Translations under genes and position numbers: made by a program | Shown: piece after piece, positions 30,821 to 41,207 of the stretch | Position numbering within the stretch: position 1 is the first letter of the stretch | Layout: each line of letters begins with the position of its first letter | The notes under the pieces: generated by a model | The model's input: only the letters and a program-made list of their open reading frames with translations | The model's database searches: none | Told to the model about the DNA's origin: nothing | Source of the DNA: Advenella sp. FME57 | GTDB lineage: Bacteria; Pseudomonadota; Gammaproteobacteria; Burkholderiales; Burkholderiaceae_B | Assembly (NCBI RefSeq): GCF_014897675.1 | Contig: NZ_JABUXU010000007.1 | Location: 62,001 to 126,000, forward strand | Direction: 5' to 3' | Length of the DNA stretch: 64,000 nucleotides

Positions 30821-30951
30821 GAAACTCTTCTCCCGAAAGGCCATATCACGTCAATACTAAGAGACGGTGAAACTCAATTTCTTGTTGTTCATCGCGAACG
30901 ATCCTGAACCGTGAAGACGGCCCAGGATACGCACGTCTGTTCCATGTACTG

Positions 30952-31257
30952 TTATGACGCGGGAATCTTTTTAACGTCGTATTCGAACTTCCCGGTTTTC
31001 TTGAAGTTTTCCACCCGAAGTTTGTTTCGCTGCTCCATACCCTGGATGCTTTCCTGCTGCTTGGCCACTTCCTTGGGATCATGCTTAGGGTCATATTTTG
31101 ATCCCTTCACCTGATCCGGATATCCTGGTTTCGGCTCCCAGCAATTGCCAGGCGCCTTGCATTTTGTACCATCGTATGCAAAAACACTTGCCGAGCCTAG
31201 AGCCATCATTGCAGCTCCGGTCAATACAAGCGCGGAACGTATTATAGACTGTCTCAT
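30952..31257 (-). CDS. mxaI: Methanol dehydrogenase small (beta) subunit MxaI
   Basis: Small subunit of the alpha2beta2 calcium methanol dehydrogenase. A signal peptide (IRSALVLTGAAMMALGSASVFA) is followed by the highly conserved mature chain YDGTKCKAPGNCWEPKPGYP and the Lys-rich KYDPKHDPKEV...RVENFKKTGKFEYDVKKI. The start at 31257 follows GAGGAGAAACTG. Presence of MxaI means the neighbouring large subunit is of the MxaFI class, because XoxF enzymes lack this subunit. Confidence 0.95.
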   Translation of the reverse strand: MRQSIIRSALVLTGAAMMALGSASVFAYDGTKCKAPGNCWEPKPGYPDQVKGSKYDPKHDPKEVAKQQESIQGMEQRNKLRVENFKKTGKFEYDVKKIPAS

Positions 31258-31367
31258 CAGTTTCTCCTCTTTTGTGTTCACCTGTCTGTCGGCACCAGCT
31301 ACCGATTATTACAGGTTCCAATTTCCCGCGTCTTCAACGCAAGATCTGCCATCCGCCGATTGGCGGA

Positions 31368-31889
31368 CTATTCTTTGTACGGCTTGAAGTTCTTTCTTTG
31401 CTCTTCAGTCAGCCAAGTGGCATCTTCGCCTTTACCCGTATACAAATGCCTTACCCAAGCCATCGTGTGAAGTATTTCGTCCTGTGTCAAAAACTCGTTC
31501 TGTGGACCCATTTGACGGGTGGCACCGCCGAAAATCACTTCAAACATGGCTTTATCTTCGTCTAGCTCGTAATGCCAGTTACCATGATTTAACGCCGGGC
31601 CAATTTTCCCCTCTGCAAGGTGTCCATGGCAACCAGAACAGGATGTATTGTAAATATCCTTGCCTTTGGCCAGGGCCTGCTTATCTTCGTTATAAGGATT
31701 CTGTCCAGTCTGCATAAATTGCTTGACTGCAGGAGTATCACGTCCCTCTTCCTTTCCCGATTTCAAGTCCAGCGGCTCACCGGTAACAATATTAATAAAT
31801 GGCATCTGCTGGGCAACAACCGGCGCAACGCAAACCGTGGCAATTGCTGCACAACATAAAAGACGCTTGATCAATGCTTGCTTCATCAT
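31368..31889 (-). CDS. mxaG: Cytochrome cL, electron acceptor of methanol dehydrogenase (MxaG)
   Basis: Periplasmic c-type cytochrome of 173 residues. Signal sequence with cleavage near VAQQ, one haem motif CSGCH near residue 84, and a Met in GGATRQMGP as likely sixth ligand. The sequence INIVTGEPLDL precedes it, as in MxaG. It accepts electrons from PQQ in MxaFI. About 110 bases separate it from mxaI and 58 from mxaJ. Confidence 0.93.
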   Translation of the reverse strand: MMKQALIKRLLCCAAIATVCVAPVVAQQMPFINIVTGEPLDLKSGKEEGRDTPAVKQFMQTGQNPYNEDKQALAKGKDIYNTSCSGCHGHLAEGKIGPALNHGNWHYELDEDKAMFEVIFGGATRQMGPQNEFLTQDEILHTMAWVRHLYTGKGEDATWLTEEQRKNFKPYKE

Positions 31890-31947
31890 ACTGAGGTCAT
31901 CTCCTAGGATTTTAATGATGTGTATCTGAACGCGGTCGGCCGAAAAA

Positions 31948-32832
31948 CTATGATTCTATTGGGAGCAAGGGGATACCCTCATCTTCCAGCACCTTAGTAA
32001 TTTGCGATTGCTCCTTTGCAATCGCGGCATCGATCTGCTTCAATATCTCGCCGTCACTTTTTCGCACAGCCATAGACTGTGAATAATTGAATTCGATTGT
32101 CTTGCCTTGTCCGTCAGCCACACGATCTTCTGGTACAAATTCCATCGTCAGCGGAACGCTGGAGGCTTTGACGTAACGCCCTACTTCGGCGCCATATGCA
32201 ATGGCCGCGTCAGCCTTGCCCTGAATCACTTCATTGACCATCCGTGATGGATCAAGCCGAACATATTGATTCCGCGGCGACTTGAAGTTTATCAACGAAT
32301 ACATGTAGTTCATATTGGTCTCGTACTTGCCAATAGCCTTGAGAATTAACTCTGCAGGCGAACCTACGGATATGGCAATACTGACAAGTTTTTCCAGCTG
32401 CCCGTCTTCCCAATCCTTGATATGAATATTTCTATCCGTACGTGTGACAAAAACATATCCAGTACGGTAGTATGGTTTGGACGTGAGTACACGTTCGTCG
32501 CCGGTGTCCAGGCCCATCACAACGTCGCATTGGTTCTTATCCAGAAAATCCCGCACAAGATATATGGCCGGTTTTTCTGTATAGACGAATACCGCCTTGC
32601 GATCCATTGCCTTGGCAATGATCTGGGCTACCTTGTTTTCAAAACCAGATCCATCCTTGCTGGTATACGGATTTTCATTTGCTGACGCACATATGCGCAA
32701 CGTATCCGGAGACGCGGGAATTTCTCCGGCCACCTGCTGCGCACTACTGGTTCCTGCGAACAGTACCGCTACAAGCATAGCCGGAGCCGATATACACAAA
32801 CCGGTCCACTTCTTACGCGTCACTTTCAGCAT
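31948..32832 (-). CDS. mxaJ: MxaJ, periplasmic solute-binding-like protein of the methanol oxidation system
   Basis: 294 residues, signal peptide ending at TSSAQQ; the mature part has the type-2 periplasmic binding protein fold (LRICASANENPYTSKDGSGFENKVAQIIAKAM, CDVVMGLDTGDERVLTSKPYYRTGYVF). The family is conserved beside mxaF and is thought to aid assembly or ligand delivery. The start at 32832 has GGAGA six bases upstream. Confidence 0.9.
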   Translation of the reverse strand: MLKVTRKKWTGLCISAPAMLVAVLFAGTSSAQQVAGEIPASPDTLRICASANENPYTSKDGSGFENKVAQIIAKAMDRKAVFVYTEKPAIYLVRDFLDKNQCDVVMGLDTGDERVLTSKPYYRTGYVFVTRTDRNIHIKDWEDGQLEKLVSIAISVGSPAELILKAIGKYETNMNYMYSLINFKSPRNQYVRLDPSRMVNEVIQGKADAAIAYGAEVGRYVKASSVPLTMEFVPEDRVADGQGKTIEFNYSQSMAVRKSDGEILKQIDAAIAKEQSQITKVLEDEGIPLLPIES

Positions 32833-32931
32833 ATTTGTCTCCAATATCTCGACCTTATAGTCGATTAATCTACGTTTTTTTGTTTCCCCCGCCATTTCCA
32901 AAGAAATGGCGGGTTCTGCCTACTTTACTAC

Positions 32932-34845
32932 TTACTGTGCCTTGGCCTTGCCGGCATCTTTACTATCCGATGCCGCAGGTTTGGCTGAAGTATTCGCAGC
33001 ATATTCGCCATGGTTCGGATCGTCATATGCACCCTTGCCGTCAAGCGAGAACACCATTACGCCACCGCCCATCGCGGTATAGTGCTGGATGTTTTTGAAC
33101 GCGCCCACGGAACCCAGACCTGCTGTCGGATCATCAAGATCAAACACCAGACCCACACCAGGCCAGCCGCCTACGCCGTAGAAAATAGCAACATACTGAA
33201 CACCGTCATGCATATATGTCATTGGATGACCAATCACGCCAGAAGGCAGTCGATATTTCCAGACCAGTTTGCCATCACGACTGTCACGCGCTTTCATATA
33301 GCCGTCAAGCGTACCATAGAACACCAGATCGCCTGCCGTTGCCATCGTACCGCCCCACACTGCAAAGCGTTCCATGACTTCCCAGTCAAACTTGCCGGTG
33401 ATGGCATCGTAAGACTTGACTTGACCCAGACCTGTATAATTTTGGCGATCGCCTTTAGGACCAGGATACATACTCAGGGTTGCACCCACGAAGAACTGGC
33501 CAGCGCGATAAGGCAGCATGAACGGTTCCCAATCCATACAAATATGGTTGATGCCCATGTAGAAGCGTTCCTTCTTCGGATCATAGGAATCATGCCCCTG
33601 GTTGTGGTAACCCATGGCGGATGGGCAGATATCGCGACCCTTATGGTCCATCCTGGTGCCGAACTCGGGATCACGCAATGGAATCCCTGTCTCCAGATCC
33701 ACCTTCTTGACCCAGTTCACCGTATCGTCCATCTTATCGGCCGATACCAGTTCACCTGTCTCGCGATCCAGCGTGTAAATAATGCCGTTTCGATCTGGGT
33801 GGGTCAGCAGCTTGCGCATTTTGCCATTTTTGTCTTTCTGCTCGCTGAGCATCATGACGTTCACACCAGCGTAATCCCATTCATCATGGGGTGTTTTCTG
33901 GTAGGCAAATTTAGCCTGACCTGTGTCAACATCCCTTCCCCAGATTGCCATTGTCCATTTGTTGTCACCAGGACGCATGGTTTCATTCCATGGCGCCGGG
34001 TTACCGGTACCGAAATACACCATGTTGGTATCTGGATCATAGGCATACCAACCCCAGTTCGTACCTCCGCCTATCTTCCAGGCATCACCTTCCCAAGTTT
34101 CTGTACCCAGACCTTTCTGTCCATACTGCGGCGTTTTTTCGTTGAAGTTGTCGGCAAGGATAATATCCTCATCCGGGCCCGTCGCATAAGCGCGCCATTT
34201 TTGCTCACCGGTCTTCACGTCGTAGGCTGTTACGTAACCACGCACACCCAGCTCTGCGCCAGACGAACCGATCAGAACAATGTCCTTGACCACATAAGGC
34301 GCAATGGTCAGCGTGGAACCCACTTTATAATCAGAGTTCTCGACTTTCCAATACTCTTCTCCAGTTTCTGCATTTAGCGCAACAACGTGCCCGTCAAGCA
34401 GTGTCTTTAAAATCAGCGCCGGCGTTTTACCGTCGCCAGGCCAGTAACCCAAACCGCGGTTAACCACGTCACAACATGCGACAGAGCGCGCTGCGGCACT
34501 TTGCTTTGGCACGTGTTTCCACAAAATTTTGCCGGGCTCTTTGAGATCGACCGCATAAGTCGTATTGGGAAATGGCGTGTGAATGTACATCACATTATTC
34601 ACTACCAACGGCGTGCCTTCATGGCCGTTCAGTACTCCAGTCGAAAAACTCCAGGCAGGCTTCAACGTCTTAACGTTGTCAACGTTAATCTGCTTCATCG
34701 GACTATAGTTTGTCGCACTATAGGTTTTTCCGGGCAATACCCAGTTTTCATCGCTTTTTGAAAGCTCTATAAGTTTGTCGTTGGCATGCGCAAAGGGGAG
34801 TGCGACCCCCATTGCGAGCGTAATAGAAAGCAGTATTCGCTTCAT
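32932..34845 (-). CDS. mxaF: PQQ-dependent methanol dehydrogenase large subunit MxaF (calcium type)
   Basis: Periplasmic quinoprotein of 637 residues that oxidises methanol to formaldehyde. An eight-bladed propeller is suggested by [31 protein letters not shown] and similar W-motif repeats; the adjacent Cys124-Cys125 (SVACCDVV) would form the vicinal disulfide over PQQ. Metal ligands Glu198, Asn282 and catalytic Asp324 are present, and residue 326 is Ala (DEWDYAGVN), where lanthanide XoxF enzymes have Asp. With mxaI and mxaG this is the calcium type. Its C terminus has an odd Ala/Lys-rich tail ([18 protein letters not shown]). GGAGA lies before the ATG. Confidence 0.96.
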   Translation of the reverse strand: MKRILLSITLAMGVALPFAHANDKLIELSKSDENWVLPGKTYSATNYSPMKQINVDNVKTLKPAWSFSTGVLNGHEGTPLVVNNVMYIHTPFPNTTYAVDLKEPGKILWKHVPKQSAAARSVACCDVVNRGLGYWPGDGKTPALILKTLLDGHVVALNAETGEEYWKVENSDYKVGSTLTIAPYVVKDIVLIGSSGAELGVRGYVTAYDVKTGEQKWRAYATGPDEDIILADNFNEKTPQYGQKGLGTETWEGDAWKIGGGTNWGWYAYDPDTNMVYFGTGNPAPWNETMRPGDNKWTMAIWGRDVDTGQAKFAYQKTPHDEWDYAGVNVMMLSEQKDKNGKMRKLLTHPDRNGIIYTLDRETGELVSADKMDDTVNWVKKVDLETGIPLRDPEFGTRMDHKGRDICPSAMGYHNQGHDSYDPKKERFYMGINHICMDWEPFMLPYRAGQFFVGATLSMYPGPKGDRQNYTGLGQVKSYDAITGKFDWEVMERFAVWGGTMATAGDLVFYGTLDGYMKARDSRDGKLVWKYRLPSGVIGHPMTYMHDGVQYVAIFYGVGGWPGVGLVFDLDDPTAGLGSVGAFKNIQHYTAMGGGVMVFSLDGKGAYDDPNHGEYAANTSAKPAASDSKDAGKAKAQ

Positions 34846-34883
34846 ATATTGTCTCCGTCCTTTTTGCTTCGAAGTATAGTTTC

Positions 34884-34913
34884 GTTATCACTAAAGTGTC
34901 TCCAGGTGATAAC
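34884..34913 (-). promoter_or_regulatory. Inverted repeat in the mxaF leader
   Basis: GTTATCAC at 34884-34891 and GTGATAAC at 34906-34913 form a perfect 8-bp inverted repeat with a 14-base gap, 39 bases upstream of the mxaF start. It could be an operator or an RNA hairpin in the leader. No binding protein is known; the pattern is directly visible, the role is inference. Confidence 0.5.
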
Positions 34914-34952
34914 ACCCCTGACAGTGCGTTTAGACTCCTCGCCCGGCTTCTT

Positions 34953-34969
34953 AAGCAATATCCATACCA
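34953..34969 (-). promoter_or_regulatory. Candidate sigma-54 promoter of mxaF
   Basis: On the minus strand TGGTATGGATATTGCTT keeps the essential GG at -24 and GC at -12 with exactly 10 bases between, and matches the consensus TGGCACGNNNNTTGCT except for two C-to-T changes. The start point would be near 34942, leaving an approximately 97-base leader that contains the inverted repeat. A sigma-54 activator gene follows the pqq operon at 52530. Confidence 0.5.
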
Positions 34970-35164
34970 GTCCGTTTTTTTTACAGGTAAACCCTTAGAA
35001 CAACAACGAATATCCGCAAAGTTTTCGTTAGCGAACACATATAATGCAGATAAAGCCAGGGTGTGAAGATATTTAGCGGTTACAGAGCCTGCCGAAATTG
35101 AAACAGCTTGCCCACAACCGCCAACTGATGTGACGCATGCGTGACAATGTGTTCCGTTACGCGC

Positions 35165-36076
35165 TCACGCCCAGACGTTGATCAGGGCGGCGCCATCGCT
35201 GATCAAAAATGCCTTCAGGCCCAGGGCAGCGGGCGCCAGCTTTTTGGTACGCAGATGCGCAACGCGCCACTGCCGCAAAATAGGCGTACCCTGGATATCC
35301 AGCAAAGCCAGGTGCCCTGCGGCAAGCTCATGCCGTACCGTACGCAATGACAGAAAGGTCAGCCCCATGCCCGCCATCACCGCCTGCTTGATGGATTCAT
35401 TGCTGGGCATCTCCATCACAATACGCGGGCTGATGTTGTTCTGGGCAAAAATGCTCTCCATGGTCGCCCGTGTTCCCGAGCCGGCTTCTCTCACCACGAA
35501 ATCGATATCATTGAAAATAGACAGCGGCGCCTGGCGACGGCGTGACAGCGGATGCTCCGGCGCGCTTACAAAACCGAGGGGATTGGTGGCAAAGGCCTCG
35601 GACAGACAATCGAGCCTTTCGGGCACCCTGCCGGTTATGGCCAGATCCAGTTCATTGCGCTCAAGCATATTGAAAATCTGATCACGATTCTGAATCTGCA
35701 GCGCGATTTCGATGCCGGGGAAACGCTTGCGAAAATGCACCAACAGCATGGGGACAAAATATTTTGCAGTGCCCACGATGCCCAGATTGATGCGCCCGCG
35801 CTGCAACCCTTTCAATCCTTCAACCACATCGTCAAGCTGACTGAGCTGCGACGTTGCCGCAATCGCGTATTGCTCAACCTCGCGCCCGGCGGCGGTCAGG
35901 CGGATCTGCCTGCCATTGGCTTCCACCAGCGCGATGCCCAAGGCGTCTTCCAGTTGTCGCAGCTGCGTCGAGACTGCCGGTTGCGTCACATGCAGCTTCT
36001 CTGCAGCCTTGGATACAGACTCGGCACGGGCCACTTCCAGAAAGGTATCCAGCTGTCTCAGTGTGTAACGTCGCAT
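35165..36076 (-). CDS. cbbR: LysR-type regulator CbbR of the Calvin cycle operon
   Basis: 303 residues: N-terminal winged HTH (RQLDTFLEVARAESVSKAAEKLHVTQPAVSTQLRQLEDALGI) and C-terminal effector domain (GLKGLQRGRINLGIVGTAKYFVPMLLVHF). Divergent from cbbL across a 139-base region with a good LysR dyad, the standard position of CbbR, which senses metabolites such as ribulose bisphosphate or NADPH in relatives. Confidence 0.93.
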   Translation of the reverse strand: MRRYTLRQLDTFLEVARAESVSKAAEKLHVTQPAVSTQLRQLEDALGIALVEANGRQIRLTAAGREVEQYAIAATSQLSQLDDVVEGLKGLQRGRINLGIVGTAKYFVPMLLVHFRKRFPGIEIALQIQNRDQIFNMLERNELDLAITGRVPERLDCLSEAFATNPLGFVSAPEHPLSRRRQAPLSIFNDIDFVVREAGSGTRATMESIFAQNNISPRIVMEMPSNESIKQAVMAGMGLTFLSLRTVRHELAAGHLALLDIQGTPILRQWRVAHLRTKKLAPAALGLKAFLISDGAALINVWA

Positions 36077-36084
36077 AGTGATGT

Positions 36085-36100
36085 ATAAGCCTGTGCTTAT
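36085..36100 (+). promoter_or_regulatory. Candidate CbbR operator
   Basis: Perfect dyad ATAAGC-CTGT-GCTTAT directly upstream of the cbbR start and about 65 bases upstream of the inferred cbbL start point, the usual place of a LysR recognition site. It fits the TNA-type LysR dyad spacing. Confidence 0.65.
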
Positions 36101-36120
36101 GTTTTCTTCGATATTTATTA

Positions 36121-36150
36121 TTAGACCTCAAGCATGACCATTTGTATAGT
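36121..36150 (+). promoter_or_regulatory. Candidate sigma-70 promoter of cbbL
   Basis: TTAGAC at 36121-36126 and TATAGT at 36145-36150 with an 18-base gap are a plausible weak -35/-10 pair. Transcription would start near 36157, placing the CbbR dyad centre near -64. A weak promoter fits an activator-dependent operon. Confidence 0.4.
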
Positions 36151-36212
36151 TTGTTCAACCGGTCAGACGCAGCATCCTGCCGGCTTGATCATGCAAGGCA
36201 CTCAGGAGATAG

Positions 36213-37679
<1,467 letters not shown>

Positions 37680-37745
37680 AATAACAGATGCAATAGGCAA
37701 ACACGCAGGCCAAGACTACAGCACTTCACGACAAGAGAGAACATC

Positions 37746-38165
37746 ATGCGAATTACACAAGGCACCTTCTCGTTTCTTCCGGATCTGACCAACGAACAGA
37801 TCACCAAACAGTTGCAATATTGCCTGGATAACGGCTGGGCGGTCGGCATCGAATATACCGATGATCCGCATCCACGCAACACCTTCTGGGAGATGTTTGG
37901 CAATCCCATGTTCGACCTGCGCGATGCCGCCGGCATATTGCAGGAGATCGAGCAGGCTCGCAATACCTTCCCGAATCACTATATCCGGGCCACGGCGTTC
38001 GATTCCACTCATACCGTGGAGTCCGTGGTCATGTCATTCATCGTCAACCGTCCCGCCCATGAACCGGGCTTTCGCCTGGTTCGCCAGGAGATCGATGGAC
38101 GGCGCATGCGCTACACAATTGAGAGCTACGCAGTGGCTGCCGCCGCAGAAGGCAGCCGCTACTGA
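37746..38165 (+). CDS. cbbS: RuBisCO small subunit, form IC
   Basis: 139 residues: MRITQGTFSFLPDLTDEQI-like start, then QLQYCLDNGWAVGIEYTDDPHPRNTFWEMFGNPMFDL and the C-terminal extension typical of red-type small subunits (ESYAVAAAAEGSRY). It forms the L8S8 hexadecamer with CbbL and lies 66 bases downstream of it. AAGAGAGAA precedes the start. Confidence 0.97.
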   Translation: MRITQGTFSFLPDLTNEQITKQLQYCLDNGWAVGIEYTDDPHPRNTFWEMFGNPMFDLRDAAGILQEIEQARNTFPNHYIRATAFDSTHTVESVVMSFIVNRPAHEPGFRLVRQEIDGRRMRYTIESYAVAAAAEGSRY

Positions 38166-38231
38166 TGCCTTGATCCGGCCTGCCGGGGCCCGTATTTCCC
38201 CGGCATTACACCCACGCTAAAGGAGAAGAGC

Positions 38232-39200
38232 ATGGCGCAAACCACAATGAACGCTGCGACACCGGAAAAAGTGCAGGCAGCGCGCAACAGCACGGCGTCA
38301 GAAGATCGTCAGGCGATTGCCGCCACCTTGCAGCAGCTCGATCGCGAACTGGTGGGTTTGGCGCCGGTCAAGCAACGCATCCAGGATATTGCTGCGTTGC
38401 TTCTGGTTGACAAGCTGCGCGCCGAGCGCGGACTGCGTACCGGCGCACCCAGCTTGCATATGAGTTTCACCGGCAATCCCGGTACGGGTAAAACCACGGT
38501 AGCAATGCGTATGGCGCAAATTCTGCATCAACTGGGCTACCTGCGTCGCGGCCATCTTGTGGCGGTTACACGGGACGATCTGGTCGGACAATACATCGGG
38601 CATACGGCGCCGAAAACCAAGGAAGTACTGAAAAAGGCCATGGGCGGCGTACTGTTCATTGATGAGGCCTATTACCTTTACCGCCCCGAAAACGAACGTG
38701 ATTATGGCCAGGAATCCATTGAAATCCTGCTTCAGGTCATGGAAAACAATCGTGACGATCTCGTGGTCATTTTTGCCGGCTACAAGGACAGGATGGATCG
38801 TTTTTTCTCTTCCAACCCGGGCATGTCCTCGCGCGTTGCCCATCATATCGATTTTCCCGACTACGCACCCGAAGAACTGGAAAAAATCGCAAACATCATG
38901 CTTGAGGGCATGCAATATCGTTTTGATGAACCGGCGCAGCTGGCGTTTTCCCAATACATCGTCAAGCGCATGCAGCAGCCATATTTTGCCAATGCCCGCA
39001 GCGTGCGTAATGCGCTGGAACGCGCCCGCCTGCGTCACGCGTCCAGACTGATGCGCGATCCCGACAACGTCAGCGACGTCGCCCTGCAAACGATTGGCGC
39101 TCAGGACATTCGTGCCAGCCGCGTCTTTTCTGATGCGCCGCCTGCCGGCCCGGGCGCCAGCATCCGGCATGACCAGCCCGAAGACAGCAGGGAGACATAA
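38232..39200 (+). CDS. cbbX: RuBisCO activase CbbX (AAA+)
   Basis: Red-type RuBisCO activase that removes tight-binding inhibitors by threading the large-subunit C terminus. Walker A GNPGTGKT at 81-88, Walker [13 protein letters not shown], sensor region and a substrate-pore loop ([22 protein letters not shown]) are seen. 322 residues. Its presence confirms that cbbLS is of the red type. Confidence 0.96.
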   Translation: MAQTTMNAATPEKVQAARNSTASEDRQAIAATLQQLDRELVGLAPVKQRIQDIAALLLVDKLRAERGLRTGAPSLHMSFTGNPGTGKTTVAMRMAQILHQLGYLRRGHLVAVTRDDLVGQYIGHTAPKTKEVLKKAMGGVLFIDEAYYLYRPENERDYGQESIEILLQVMENNRDDLVVIFAGYKDRMDRFFSSNPGMSSRVAHHIDFPDYAPEELEKIANIMLEGMQYRFDEPAQLAFSQYIVKRMQQPYFANARSVRNALERARLRHASRLMRDPDNVSDVALQTIGAQDIRASRVFSDAPPAGPGASIRHDQPEDSRET

Positions 39201-39201
39201 C

Positions 39202-39966
39202 ATGCTCAAGGCACTGATCTTTGATGTGGATGGCACACTGGCCGATACTGAAACCGTACATCTGCGCGCATTCAATACCGCTTTTATCCTGGCCGGACTC
39301 GATTGGTACTGGGACGAAGACCTGTACACACAATTGCTGACTATCAGCGGCGGCAAGGAGCGCATGGCGCACTACTGGCTTTCCGTTGATCCTGAAGGCG
39401 CAAGCACGCTGCAAGCCGCCAGAAAGATACGGGAAGTCCATGCAATCAAGACCGAGGAATATGCGCGTCTGGTTGACAATGGCCAGGTCACCTTGCGTCC
39501 AGGCATTCACCGGCTGATTATCGACGCCTATTGCGCGGGCATACCGCTAGCCATTGCCACCACCACCACCTCAGCCAACGTACAGGCCCTGCTGCATCAC
39601 TGCCTGGGTTCGGACTGGAGGAAGTTTTTCGCTACGATTTGCGATGCGAGCACGCCTGGCAAGAAAAAACCTGAACCCGACGTATATCTGCAGGCACTGG
39701 CCGAACTGGACGTGGAAGCATCAAACTGTATCGCTTTGGAAGATTCGGAAAACGGATTGCTTGCGGCAGCCCGAGCCGGTATTTCAACCATCATCACGCC
39801 CACCCATTACACCGCTGGCCAGGATTTCACCGGCGCCATGCTGGTGCTGCCGCATCTGGGCGATCCTGATCTGCCGGTTCCGCCTGGCAACGGTATCCAC
39901 CAGACCATGGTGGATCTGTTCACGCTCAAATGCCTACATGCAGATCCCCTGCTCAAGGCCGGCTAA
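39202..39966 (+). CDS. cbbY: CbbY phosphatase (HAD family, xylulose-1,5-bisphosphate phosphatase)
   Basis: HAD-type phosphatase of 254 residues. Start LIFDVDGTLADTE with the nucleophile and acid Asp pair, HLRAFN, TTTTSANVQALL (motif II) and KKKPEPDVYLQAL (motif III Lys), LEDSENGLLAA (motif IV acids). The sequence fits CbbY, which dephosphorylates the RuBisCO inhibitor xylulose-1,5-bisphosphate, better than the phosphoglycolate phosphatase CbbZ. The ATG follows the cbbX stop by one base; an upstream in-frame ATG at 39094 lies inside cbbX. Confidence 0.85.
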   Translation: MLKALIFDVDGTLADTETVHLRAFNTAFILAGLDWYWDEDLYTQLLTISGGKERMAHYWLSVDPEGASTLQAARKIREVHAIKTEEYARLVDNGQVTLRPGIHRLIIDAYCAGIPLAIATTTTSANVQALLHHCLGSDWRKFFATICDASTPGKKKPEPDVYLQALAELDVEASNCIALEDSENGLLAAARAGISTIITPTHYTAGQDFTGAMLVLPHLGDPDLPVPPGNGIHQTMVDLFTLKCLHADPLLKAG

Positions 39967-40021
39967 AGAGAGGATCAAGGCCAAAGCGTGCCTGGAAATG
40001 ATTCAAATTGAGGAGACATTC

Positions 40022-41104
40022 ATGCAAACACCGCAACGACCTACCCTGACCCAGTTTCTGATCGACGAGCGGCGACGCTTTCCCGAGGCCGGCGGAGACT
40101 TCAATAGCGTGATACTCAATATCGCGCTGGTCTGTCGCAGAATTTCACATGCCATCGCCTGCGGCGCCCTGGCGGGCGTCAACGGCAGCGCCGACTCTAC
40201 CAATGTCCAGGGCGAAGACCAGAAAAAGCTGGATATTCTGAGCAATGATCTGTTCATCGAAGGAAATCAGTGGGGAGGACAACTGGCCGGCATGGTGTCC
40301 GAAGAACTGGATGAACCGTACAGTATTCCCAAGCCGTATAGCCGCGGACGGTATCTGCTGCTGTTCGATCCGCTTGACGGTTCATCCAATATTGACGTGA
40401 ATGTCGCTGTCGGCAGCATCTTCTCGGTGCTGCGTGCCCCGGACTCACGGCGTACGACCACGGTCAAGGACTATCTGCAACCCGGCGTCAAACAGGTAGC
40501 TGCCGGTTATGCCATCTACGGCCCGTCGACGATGCTTGTGCTGTCGGTAGGCAACGGTGTACATGCTTTCACGCTTTGTCCGCTGGTTGGCGAATTCATG
40601 CTGACTCACCCCAACCTGAAGATCCCCGAGGACACCAATGAGTTTGCCATCAACACCTCCAACAGTCGCTTCTGGGATGAACCGGTGCGCCGCTATGTTG
40701 ATGAGTGCATTGCCGGTAAAACAGGCGAACGTGGCAAGGATTTCAACATGCGCTGGATCGCGTCGCTGGTTGCCGAAGCGCACCGGATCCTGATGCGCGG
40801 CGGCGTCTTTCTGTATCCACGGGACAATAAATTGCCGGCCCGCAACGGCAGACTGCGCCTGTTATATGAAGCCAACCCGATCGGCTTTATTATGGAGCAG
40901 GCGGGCGGGCGCGCCAGTACCGGACATGAACCGGTCATGCAGGTTGTTCCCACCGACATTCACCAGAGAATTGGTTTTATCTTCGGCTCAAAAAACGAAG
41001 TCGAGCGGATCGAACAGTATCACAAGCATCCGCGAAGGGTCGACTCGCCCAATCCACTTTTCCACGAACGCAGCCTGTTCACCGAATCGTCGAACATGCT
41101 ATGA
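40022..41104 (+). CDS. cbbF: Fructose-1,6-bisphosphatase class I
   Basis: Calvin-cycle FBPase/SBPase of 360 residues. Metal and substrate motifs: GEDQKKLDILSND, the signature LLLFDPLDGSSNIDVNVAVGSIFS, and MRWIASLVAEAHRILMRGGVFLYP with a catalytic Lys region. GAGGAGAC precedes the ATG. An ATG further upstream in the same frame would lie inside cbbY and is not the start. Confidence 0.95.
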   Translation: MQTPQRPTLTQFLIDERRRFPEAGGDFNSVILNIALVCRRISHAIACGALAGVNGSADSTNVQGEDQKKLDILSNDLFIEGNQWGGQLAGMVSEELDEPYSIPKPYSRGRYLLLFDPLDGSSNIDVNVAVGSIFSVLRAPDSRRTTTVKDYLQPGVKQVAAGYAIYGPSTMLVLSVGNGVHAFTLCPLVGEFMLTHPNLKIPEDTNEFAINTSNSRFWDEPVRRYVDECIAGKTGERGKDFNMRWIASLVAEAHRILMRGGVFLYPRDNKLPARNGRLRLLYEANPIGFIMEQAGGRASTGHEPVMQVVPTDIHQRIGFIFGSKNEVERIEQYHKHPRRVDSPNPLFHERSLFTESSNML

Positions 41105-41207
41105 ACCGCCATGCGCACAGGCGCCAGCGGCCGGCATTGCCGCAGCCGAACGCCTTTGCGCCATGCCGGCTATAACGCTATCTTTCATTTATCAAAGGGC
41201 CAGAATC

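Noticed and set aside
33010-34377. 455-codon plus-strand ORF inside mxaF
   Set aside because: Antisense shadow; its sequence is His/Thr/Arg-rich without motifs, while the minus frame is a clear MxaF.
32932-34845. XoxF-type (lanthanide) methanol dehydrogenase
   Set aside because: Ala follows the catalytic Asp at +2 instead of Asp, and mxaI is present.
36084-36101. CbbR dyad as a transcription terminator
   Set aside because: Stem is short, A/T-rich and not followed by a T run; position relative to cbbL favours an operator.
39202-39966. Phosphoglycolate phosphatase CbbZ
   Set aside because: N- and C-terminal sequence fit CbbY better.
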